DNA of 64,000 nt, from assembly GCA_000469685.2 (NCBI GenBank), contig LS997564.1:11510091-11574090 (forward strand), written 5' to 3'. The translations under genes were made by a program, and so were the position numbers. Source of the stretch: Haemonchus contortus (lineage: Eukaryota > Nematoda > Chromadorea > Rhabditida > Trichostrongylidae). This document shows positions 36,301-47,200 of this stretch, one piece after another (within the stretch, counting starts at the first letter, position 1; each line of letters starts with the position of its first letter). Under the pieces are notes generated by a model, which ran no database searches, was not told the DNA's origin, and saw only the letters and a program-made list of their open reading frames with translations.

Positions 36301-36519
36301 CATCCAATGTCTTGAGCACATCATCCCGCTTGCCTCTGATCATATCGTTGATCCTCGAATTCCTTTCGCTGAAAGGCTGCAAAGACGAAGACGGTTTTGT
36401 TTTATGGAAACTTATCAACTAGCTGAAAATGAATGGTAGGATCGTCTTACACCGTCCGTAGCGGAGTTATTTCCATTGACCGTGGTAACCAAAAGTAATG
36501 CAAGTAATTTGAATCTCAT
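33312..36519 (-). CDS. Secreted astacin-family (M12A) zinc metalloprotease, copy C
   Basis: Exact mirror of copy B; each exon coordinate equals 60443 minus the B coordinate: 36451-36519, 36269-36376, 36039-36154, 35842-35981, 35690-35773, 35060-35265, 34897-34997, 34613-34737, 34365-34480, 34188-34313, 33879-34003, 33680-33792, 33449-33623, 33312-33396. Start ATG, all splice sites, HEIGHTIGFWH, Met-turn, EGF-like, CUB and ShK modules are intact (562 codons). Visible protein differences from B are few: Ser to Pro in a PSPSRT unit of the linker and Ser to Pro just before the last splice. A GTGTTTCAG acceptor sits one base before the ATG. It is probably functional and may be co-expressed with B. 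The near identity implies recent duplication or ongoing conversion between the arms. Confidence 0.93.
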
Positions 36520-38633
36520 ACTGAAACACAGATATCCGTTGAATATTGGATTGAAATTATTATAGCACTATTTTTCACTATGCCAGATGCACAAAATTTA
36601 CATGACTAGGTTATTTGAGCCGTATCGCCTACTCCACAGTACAATGCATTTTTCCTTGCTGTGTTTCGTTTATCGAAAAGCCAGTCAAAGAGTTTGTAAG
36701 TGCTGGACAACTGGGCTTACGTATCAAGTTCCTACGATCTCTACGTTTAGACCAACGCTGGTTGGAATTCCGCAAGAATGCAGTCACTGTTCCGATCGAC
36801 CACGAGGCAGTTTACTATATTCTGAGCAAACTTGGTAATGAGGTTGCGAGAGAGGTATCATGGTGTACATCGTGGTCCCTCCTGTTGCAATACCATTACC
36901 TTTCAGAACTCGATCAAACTTTTAGAACCCAACCAACTACTCCTTCTCATTACGAGAGCGTGCTCAGAAAAGTGTGGTATTATGAAGCCAGAAAAGTATT
37001 TTTGAATTGTAAGGACTTATGAGATGCATCGAATAGATGTATTCCAATTGATGTCATCCTTGATCAGTGTTACAACTAATAGAGAAGACAGCATAAATTA
37101 GGAGGCACTAATATAAGAGAATACGAAATGAGGACATTCAGCACTGCCACTCACTCAGCTTTTATACAGGCTGTATAGAAGTCGTTGATGTGCAATATTT
37201 GGTTTGGTGAGACTGAGAAAACACAAATCTCCTCTCAACTTTATGGAAAATAAATCGTCCAAATGATGCCCCTCGTAAGGATTCCCCCACATGTCAATCT
37301 CTCTGTATTAAATCCTACCCCTCTACATATTGTACCCGTTTTCTCGAGATGTTCGCAGCTGTTAGGTGGGATGGCTTATCAAATTAGCAATGAACAAGGC
37401 TGTCAGTTTGAAGTGTCATACGGGTGCTTCTGAAGGCGCAGCCTTTCTGATTCACAGTTACCACTTCCGATTGCTCTTCTTGCTCCTCTCCAATCACTTT
37501 GAAGACCATTTCAGTTCAATCCCTAAAAAGAGAGTACAGGGGTGGGTATGGCGCGGCGAATTCATTTTTATGAGTTTCTTCCGAGTACCTGCAACCTGTT
37601 GAGGTTTTTGAAGACTAGGAGAACAGAAAGGTTTTAATAGGGTTTGGGAGAATGCCCCCCAAGCTGAAGAATAGCATACCTGGCTTTTGATCGGAGAAGT
37701 GGTGTAGTAGAGCCATTCAAGTACGACCTGCTTCTTTCGCTTTCCTAGCGAACTTCTTCTTTTCTCCAAGCATATTCTAAAATTTAAGGTAATCGTCATA
37801 GTAAGTACAAATGTCAAAACCGACGCGAAATATGTACGTATCGATCGATCGTATGAGCAGACGCTTTCCACGTTCATTCTGCATCGATATGTCTTGTTCT
37901 GCATTCCCCATTAAGGCCTTCCTTCCTTTATTCTTCAACTATGAAGAGTTCGTTGGTGTCCTCGAACTGGTGGGAGGTGTTTTTGCATACCATGTCAATA
38001 ATCTGCCTGTTCAAATTCAAGTTTTCGTAGTGGTAGCTCAACGTTCATTATGAGCTTTTATTTATATAGTTGACATGACGCTGTTTTGAAAGTATTTGTG
38101 ATAGTGAATATGATGCAACGCTCTCACTTACAAAATCTTTTACAGCCCTAGTTGCTATTCTCACCCAGGATACGGTGGCTCTCTGCGTGGGTGGAGGCGA
38201 TGCTTACCTCACATGCCGATCCTCCTGCTCTTTTCGATTACTGGAGTTTGCGTTTTCCATTAATAATTCGTCAAGGTGCAGGGTACTGACCCAGCTGCAA
38301 AAGTGTATGTGAGCGCGAGTATGCCTACGAGAAAACGGTGACTATGGATGTCGAGGACAATCCCCGAATCAGCTTGCTCCTGATAATAAGGGAGTTTCCA
38401 AGAATGCTCTCGAACTGTAACTGACGCCCTACTCGGCAACAAGGGTCATGTTATTTGTTTGAGGGTTGTTCCCGATTGCTAAGCGGTCCTTCTTCGACTG
38501 AGAAGTTCTGGTTGGAGAGACTTCGTGCGGGCTGATATGCAGGACAGAAAGCCTGTTCTTGTAAATCTATTATCCTGAACAAAAACTGCATACAGAGCAC
38601 ATCAATCTAAAACTTACACTTTGTTTTTCAATC
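36520..38633. repeat. Upstream flank of astacin copy C (third copy of the shared flank)
   Basis: Homologous to 11040-13050 and, inverted, to 21840-23920. Open frames on the + strand (about 36615-37022, 37811-38053 and an exon-like block near 38160-38300) are partly kept in the other copies but broken by indels in at least one of them. No family recognised. Confidence 0.55.
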
Positions 38634-38635
38634 TA

Positions 38636-39038
38636 CCCTAAAATTCCATAGATAAGAGCGGGTGAGCCTCCCGGTGAAAAATTAATTGGAAAAAATCGAA
38701 ATTGAATGCAGTCACCCCTCTAACTTGATGGATGGGTAAATTAAACCTCGAGGAAGAAGTTAAGAAGAAGCTCCGCCCCTCAACTCTAAACTCCGCCCAC
38801 TTAATAAACAATTTATATAAAAAAAACAGCGATCCGTAAAAATCGCTGTTTTTTTATATAAATTGTTTATTAAGTGGGCGGAGTTTAGAGTTGAGGGGCG
38901 GAGCTTCTTCTTAACTTCTTCCTCGAGGTTTAATTTACCCATCCATCAAGTTAGAGGGGTGACTGCATTCAATTTCGATTTTTTCCAATTAATTTTTCAC
39001 CGGGAGGCTCACCCGCTCTTATCTATGGAATTTTAGGG
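38636..39038. mobile_element. 403-bp near-perfect foldback MITE of mariner type (TA target)
   Basis: The two arms of about 195 bp are almost exact reverse complements around a tiny loop near 38840 (AAAAACAGCGAT ... ATCGCTGTTTTTTT). Ends are CCCTAAAATTCCATAG and its inverse. It is flanked by TA on both sides (38634-38635, 39039-39040). The left palindrome arm has the empty site near 21850 with a single TA. Confidence 0.92.
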
Positions 39039-39075
39039 TACTTTCATTGTCTACCACCATCTATACTGTATAGAA

Positions 39076-40045
39076 GAATATAATAAAAATAATCAAAAAT
39101 TAAAATTATGTATATAATCAAAGCAGTGGGATGGGGTAAATTCACTCGATGATAAGAACACTCGTTGTTGCCGGGACACCGACGTGTCGAGTGAGGCTGA
39201 AAACGGGCTCCCTCTTGGACAAGTCCACCTGCGGCAGTGGATCTACCGCTAGTTATGGCTAAGCGGTGAGGGGTAAGTCCAGGCCATCAGCATCTATGAG
39301 TAAAGTTGTGCAAGAAGAACCCTCAGTCCCTTGCGGCCACCGGCCTTCCCGGCAGAGAGGACAACGGCAGACGAGTAGAAATCTCACGGCAAGCGATCTG
39401 CCGAGTTGTTTTCTGAACATTGCTACCATCAACGCTCGAGGTCTTATTAGTGACTCCGCGGTTGATCAGTTGGTTTCAGAATTGGACAAATGTGCGGTAG
39501 ACGTGGCATGTGTGCAAGAAACGATGAGATTTGAAGCAGGAACATGGAAATGGGACACGGGTCTGGAAGTCATGCTGGGAGCTGGACCAATGAACGGTAA
39601 AATGGGAGGAGTCGGATTTATCGTCGTGCCACATTTGGCAACGAAGATCATTCACTGTGAAATTTTTCTGAACGGATCGCGATGTTAGTGCTTGAACTGG
39701 AGGGAGGGAGCACGATGAAGTTGCTGTCAGTATATGCACCCACCGGAGCTTATGGTGATGATGCTAAACAGCCCCCCGAAAGGAACATATGTTGTATGCT
39801 CTGGCGATTACAACGCCCACCTTGGTCGAGGAGAATTTGGAGAGAACTTTGTCGGGCCACACGCAGTTCCAGGACGCAATCATCGAGGAGAAGCACCGGT
39901 TCAGTTCTGTGAAAGAACTCGTCCTTTTAGAAAGCTTTCGGACAGAGATGGCAACAAGTGGCAAGAAACCGAAATGAGTGGCATAGATGCACCCTGCACG
40001 GTTGGCGAAATCACGCTTGAAGAGCCGACATCAAGGTATTCAAGG
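39076..40045 (+). mobile_element. Truncated non-LTR retrotransposon (endonuclease domain only, RTE-like)
   Basis: Flanked by a 14-bp direct repeat TATACTGTATAGAA (39062-39075 and 40046-40059). The coding part shows AP-endonuclease motifs in order: LNIATINARGL, CVQETMRF, LLSVYAPTGA and SGDYNAHLG. The frame shifts after about 39688 and part of the domain between YAPTG and GDYNA is deleted. The reverse transcriptase is missing. The 3' end carries a short repeat, TCAAGGTATTCAAGGTA. It is absent from the left palindrome arm (empty site near 21820-21835). Confidence 0.87.
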
Positions 40046-41231
40046 TATACTGTATAGAATGCGCTTCATGTAAACAGTGCTTTCCGCTTCTGCCGCTCAT
40101 AGGGTTGAAACTTTTGAGATGCATTGAGGCAACGCTCTTCCGAAGTGTTGCTCGGAGGTGTTGTTCATCTTGTATGAGCTATAGCGATCGCTGCATTTCT
40201 TTCTCTGGATGCATCTTGTGTGTCTGAAGCATCATTAATTGGCGCTTGTTTTACAGCCAGAGCTCCTCGGTGTATTGATAATAAAGATTCAAACCGCATA
40301 CCACACGTACACACACATATTCACACATACACACAAACACAAACACACAGACATTAGCGCGTTACAAGTAGTTTATTTATTTATTTAATTATTTATTTGT
40401 TTATTTACTTATTTATTGTCACAGTTAACGAAAAGGTGAGAAACAAGAACAAGTAGTAAAAGATACCACAACTTGTTGACCAAATCAAGGCTCGTCACGT
40501 TATTTCAGGCTTTGAAAGATCGGAACCAGATGTGTCTAAATCGTTCAGAGGGGCTTTGAGGTCAAGTTCCTGACATAGTAGGCTTCAGGACCAGAGTAGC
40601 TGTCGACCATGGGGATGAATTTTGGTTCTTGCTGGTCCGGTAAGCAAGGAAGCTACATATGTTATACGCATGCAAATGGGCAGTGAACCTAGGTAGTCAA
40701 AACATGAAAAGATCTACAACAGTCCAAATGAAAATCTAAATTTTAGGGAAACTGTAGCGAGGTTTCGTATCACGACAAATTCTCCATAAGAAGATCATGC
40801 ACAACAAGCTCGAAATAGTAGGAACAATGGCCTTCTCATAGTTATGCACGGCTACTGTTTTACCACTCACCCACCAGCCACTCCCTTCCTCCCCCCCCCC
40901 CCCTCCTCCACATTCACCTCCTCCACCTATGCACTTAGTATGAGGGTGGATGCTTGTTGGCGAGTTTTTTTCCAGAATCTTATTCATCCTCATACAGCTT
41001 TTCCATAAGGGAAATCCTTTTCTACATGCCATCCCACCTTCTATTTATTTGTATTTTTTGCAACACGGATATTCATGGAGTTGATCAGCTACTTTCTTTT
41101 TTTTCTTCAAAACGAAGCTAAAATAGTTGGCACGGTTGCTGTCAAAATGAAAACATTTATTAACGAGATTCTAACGTCAAAAAATTTGCATAAAATTCTA
41201 ATCATAAATAGCTGCAAAACAAACTTTACAA

Positions 41232-44200
41232 CTACTTTGCTTTTGGAACGAATCCTAAATGCAGGATTTTCCGAATTGTAGCTGGTCCATTCCATCGTCC
41301 CTTGACCAGAAATCGCCAATAGAGGAATGGCATCAGGTAACGTTTCATATACCATGCCAGCCGCCTTGAATAGTTCTATCAGATAACATAAATGCCTTTC
41401 TGATAGTTGTCGGTGTATGTTAGTTTCATTAAAAGGAGAATTGAGAAACACCAATAGGGAGTGAGCGTGCGCTGGACAATGCCTCTTACACTCTCTTAGC
41501 TGAAATTCTTAAATGAAATCTGAATTGGAAACGAATTTTGCATTTGGAAAGGCAACAGATATAATGTATCCTTTGACTTCTGCCTAAGCTGCCGAGCGCG
41601 AATGAGTCTACTTCTTCGAAGACCTTAGGCGCTTTCAGAGTACTGCGTTGAGCGTTGAGCGTTCCGGCGCTCGTGGCCGCGTCGGCTCCCGCACCGCCCT
41701 TTACATTGGAGCATCACATTTTCCAAGCAGAGCTACTATTAGACATAATGATATAAATTAGTCATATTACAATACAGTAGTCAAGGAAGAGAAATGGCAA
41801 ATCTATGGGCAAAAAAGTAGAAAAGGTAATCACAACCAGTTAAAACTCGTAAAAAAAAATTATTCACCGCAGAATTTTGCGGTATCGACCGAGTTCAACG
41901 CTCCATGCTCAACGCTCTACTCTAAAAATGCCATTCTGAACTTCTATTCAAAGCTCTCTATCAACTTATCCGATGTACAAAGATTCTGTCAAGTTTACCT
42001 GGGTACGCTTTGATCGAGAGGTGTTGTTTCCATTCGCTGTCCGTTTGCACTGAATTCGGCAAGGATAGCTTTACTTCTACTGATAAGCACCGGGCAAGAA
42101 GCGTAGCCGTCGTACTGAATGAGCAAATCATTCAGAATGATCACCAGTCGTGTTTACAGAATTACCAGAATTACCAGTGTTGCTCAACTCACATGTGCTG
42201 GTGGTTCTCTCCCTTCTAGAACAGCTGTGAGATTCTTTTCAAGCGTTTTTAGATGACTTGAAACTGCAGCGGCTGTTTTAGCATTGCCCGTATTCATGCA
42301 GTCTCCCGCGGCGAATACGTTTGCGAAATGTTTTGACTGAAATTGAAGCTTGAATTCCGAAACTCTGATGACTGTACGTATTCCAGATAGTTCCAAAAAA
42401 TGGAGTCTTCAATACTTCAATTCAAAGCTTACTCTTAATGTCAGAGGGTCCACATCAACCCATCCTTTTTCATCGGTCAACTCTCGACATTCTCGTACCG
42501 CCTGTGGAGTGGAGCATGGTGGTCCAATGTGGAGAAATGAATACTGAAATTTGTAGCGTTTGTACGTGTGTATTGAATCTGCCCCGCCATATCAATGACG
42601 AAGGAATTTTTGGAATGAATAGTAATTTGTTGTGAAACTCAATTGAATCTACACAAGCGTGCGGCTCTAGGTCAACCTCGACATCATTACTGGGATCGCA
42701 TTACTAGCATAAATTCAAACGAGGTCGACCAATACCTTCAGACTTGAAGTTAACCCGATCAGACAAAACCAGAAGATTTTCTAGATCAGCCTAATTATCA
42801 CACAGCATCAGGCAAGTAAAAGTACTTCGCTAACTTCCAGAATTGACCCCCGTGAGCGATGGTGGAATAAGCTGCTCAGCCTTAGACAGCTACAGTTGAG
42901 GGCACAGTTCACGATTGAGGTGCTTTTTGAGATTTTCTCCTGATATAAAGCTGTGACCCCTAAAGATTCTTTTCTCGTCCAAGTTCCAGCCTCTAAAAAT
43001 CGCCAATCATCCAGAACATACTCACCGGTATTTCCGAGACTTTTCCATTCGGTACGCAGTTCTCGTCAAGTAACTCGAACTTGGCAATTTTGTTCCTAGT
43101 ATCTACTTCAATCAAATTATGTCTCGTTCGCACATCGATGTTTTTCGCTTTGGCAACTGCATTCAGCGACTTCAAATATGCTTCTATTCCAAAAAGCTGA
43201 AAAAAATTAAATCATGTACCCCAGATCAATGAAAATTAGCGTTTTTCTTAGTTGAAAAACAATTCACTCGCATCCGAGGCTCGTGAAGCGTAGGACACGA
43301 GAACAGCGGGTGCGGTATCTTTTCCCCGAAATGCCGTTCGCCGCAGCCGAGCGCGCGCACTCGCGCGCTCTGAAGGGAAAGGTTTGAATTCCCAGTGCGA
43401 GAATTGGGTAGCCGCCGCGTGACCTTTGCCGTTTGCCGTGAGAACTCGGGGAAAAGTTCCGGCACCCCGAGAACAGCTAATGGACACCACTTTAGTGGCT
43501 TTTGCTGTGAAGAGCGTGATAGAGACAGGTAAGTAGAATGTATGATGTGGTAGGGTTTCCCAAGACGGTCTGCTACAGTCCTCCTATTCCAAAAGATTTT
43601 TTCTCTGATACGCTGCTTTTTTCTCAATCTTTCCCCAATCCATATCTATTCTCTTACTTTAATCAGAAAGTAACCATCAATTCTTACATCGTGACAGAAA
43701 CTCCTCTGAAGATCATCATACCTCAGAAAATGGTTCGATATTTTGGTAGTAGTAGGGACGGTACCTCTGGAAGGACTACTTTGCCAAGGGTGTGGATGGA
43801 TTGTATTGACGACGACTTCATTCTAAGCATTGCAATAGTCACAACTTCCCGTCGCCTGAGTGTTTTTCTTAGCTACCAGTTTTGGGATCTGATTAGGGGT
43901 ACCTTTTCACACAGTAAGTCTAGCCGTTATGTCTACTTTTGACAAACGTCCAAGAAAAACACACTGAAAAGTATCTGAAAAACACACTAACCCTTGCTAA
44001 AGAGGTAGCGTAGATGAAATGCGTCTTGTCACGGTAACCACGGTTGCTTACAATGTCTTCACCATAATAACACACTTTCTGCGGAGCTCCAGCGCATTTG
44101 ATAGGGGTGTTTGGGAAGGTAAATATACAGTTACCAGACTGAAAGTACACTGACAACCTTCATAAGTACGACACCGTGTGTGAAGTACTTTTATTACACG

Positions 44201-47200
44201 GTTTAGTTTTGATGGCTTTCTGTCTTTCTTTCTCTGTTAGGCTTTTTTAAGTGGCGCACTTTGTGCATAATAAATAAATAAAAATTAACTGCAGAATAGA
44301 TCGATGCGAGTCGTGGATACTGGTTCAGATAGGATTGGCCTTACCGTGACGGTGTTGAGCTCCTTGAAGGTTTTCGTGCAATGAAATGGAGAGTAGTTAG
44401 AAGTGACACCAGGTGTTTCGAGAGCCTCTGGAAGACCTTTGACCTAGAAAGTATGGAGGGAAGAGTTCGAAACATCAAAAAATCCGCTATAGAGCATCAT
44501 TTGATGAAAGGCCTACCATGTCCCATCGTAGCTGCAGACCGGTGGCCAGAATCATATAATCATACGTGATGTCATCACCGTTCCTACAAAATGATGTCCT
44601 CTGGGATCCTCTTATCCTAGCTTTGACTTGTGGATTATTCTGGATTTTCTGGCTTAGGTTTGGTTTAATCCTACTCGTTCTCGATATCTTTTTGTCTACA
44701 TTAGCTAGAATTTCACTTCCAAACTTCCTTCCAATCCTCTGGCCCAAATCCCCACCCAACCCTCTCTCCCTTTCATTTCTATGTTCCTTGTAATTCTTTT
44801 CCTACCTCAATTTATCTAACGTCTCGGGTTGTACCTTTTTTCCGACTTCGTATTTCTCTATGAACACCTCTTTGTTCCTCCAACTACCACTCCATAATCT
44901 GCACAGCTTCTCCTTTTTCTTATGCTTGTTCCTGTTCCTTCTAGTCTTATAAGCCATCATCCCTTCTCCACGACCTTACTACCTGATCACTAATCAAGAT
45001 TCCTTTTCATAAATCTAGACCAGACCTTTTTCGGAATTTCTAAACAACCGTCTACTTATTTCAGCGCTTGGTACCTTGCCGGCTTCTCTTCTATGTCCAG
45101 ATCCGTCTATGGACCGAATATATTAGGTTGGAAGGAAAGTCCTGCGACACAATGAAGGTCTTCTTCAAATCATTTCTGAAATTTTCCAGGCCAATCAATT
45201 TTCGGAAATATATTTACCAAAGAGGTCAACAACCTTCTCTTATCATTTAAGTAAATCACTGATGCCTTTTATCCAGGAGTGAGGAAGCTGTGACTCGAAG
45301 AAAAAATTGACTGCCGTTTTCAGATCACATTAAGTTACGAATTTTTTTTCCACAACGGGATGCTGAAGAAGGCGGAGCGCATGATAGGTAAAAGGGGCAA
45401 CACTTGGGGAGTACGACTGATGAACAACCTGGAACTAAGTGGAATCGTAGAACTTTTGACGCGTGTTTAAAGCAAAATTCCGACGTGCGTTGACCCTCTG
45501 TAGGGACCTGATTTACGGTTTTGATCGTCCTTCTCTAACCCAGCTGGCCAAATTTCGGGGTTCATAGGGGTAACCGATAGCTGTGTCCATCTAGTCTGCG
45601 TTTAGCAGCTCACTGTGGATGGATCCCTTCAACCTCCTTCAAATTAAGGGACGATGCTTGCGTTACTTCAAAAGCTAGTATCTCTTCCAGTGAAGCGATC
45701 CAACCGATTGTTGACCGTCGATCGGTGAGCAGTGCCAGCATTGATTAGGTTGCTGATAATTTGAGCTGCTACACCCGCGTTTTTTCCTTGGCGTGCTTAG
45801 AAGAAGGTGATGGTACGAATCGGGTGTTATCCTTTCATTGACCGTAATGCTGCTAAAGCCCACACGCGTGCCCTTATTTACTCATGTGTTGATTACCTGA
45901 GGAATGTCCTACAAGTTTATCACTCTTGCTACCGTGTTCACACTGTTGATACAAATTGTTGACGCTTCGAATTTTTTGTCGCAGGACTTTCCTTCCAACC
46001 CAATAGAATACTAGTGAGAGGCACTACGGACCCTGAACCCTCTAGAGGACACAAACCACTCCGCTTGACATCAAATCCCCAAGCTGAGGGACTTCATTAG
46101 CGATATTCAGGTTTCAAATTCCAGAAAAGTCTCAAGCTTCGCTATAGTTTTGAACCAACCTCAATCTGACCAAGTTCTTTTTTGGCTCAAACTTTGTAGC
46201 ATGACTGCGGATCCAAACTGTTTTCGGATGAATGAGATCTTTTTCTAGCCTAGTGTTTTGTTCTATCGTCATCCATCCACCACCGACCATAGTGAATCCC
46301 GGCTGGTAGTAGTGGTACTAAAACAGTTCGTTCACGACATTTGCAGTGAGAATCGTCGAAATCATACGAAAATGCAAATTCTTTCTCTTCCCGTTTCATT
46401 CAAGTTGTATTTTCTAGCCGGTCGGTCTGAAGCTGAACCCGTTAGTGTCGCATATAACACTTGGAAAAACTCGCTGACATCTACCGGATGGTGTCTGGGA
46501 AACACGGATAAGCGTCGCTGGATCAACCCGATTTTATGTGATACTTCCAAGACTCTAGCGATGTTTTCTCTAAGTTTTAGAAGGAATCAGAGGAGTCAAA
46601 GGATGATTCCAGATCGCAGTAGGAATTGTGTGAAAGCTTTGTGACTGAATCGATCACAAGTAACCATTTCCTTCAATGTGTGCTCTCAATTACAGTGCAA
46701 GATTTCTGTGGAGAAGTCCTATTTCTATCCGTTGAAAAACCAGGGAGCACACCGGTGGAGAATGTCAGGGCTAGGTACGTTATTCTGTCTTACCACAGGG
46801 GGTACAGGTGAAAGCGCCTGGCAGGTTATGAGTTTGTACCGAAATATTCGGTCTGTATACCGGACGTGTGGTGAGGTACAAATGCGACATGTTTTGCCTT
46901 AGCGTTATTCTTTTCCGGATAGACACATTTCATCACACATCTCTCTTTAGTTGGGTACAGTGGTGAAATTTGTGAAACACACCTCATTTGGTTCAATTAC
47001 CGCAATGGAGAATTTCGGAAGTTTCCGAGCAAATTTGTGACTGGCACCCATTCCTGCCGCTCCACCACCAACTACTACCAGCCGGAAATGCTGCCCTGAA
47101 AAATTCGGACAGGTTTCTTTTTTATGAAAACGTTTTAGAAGAAATTTGTTTTTCAGTTCTGGTAAGATGTGCGTGCAGCCATGGTCCGCACGTACGGACC

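Larger units (their letters stand above)
32670..44140 (-). repeat. Right arm of the large inverted duplication
   Basis: Mirror of 16560-27760. It carries two insertions absent from the left arm (38636-39038 and 39076-40045), which together with their target duplications add 1389 bp. The sum of matched coordinates rises from 60443 (astacin) to 61827 (last sqrd exon), a difference of 1384. Inner breakpoint near 32670; outside 44140 the right arm continues into sqrd exons 5-1, which the left arm lacks. Confidence 0.9.
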
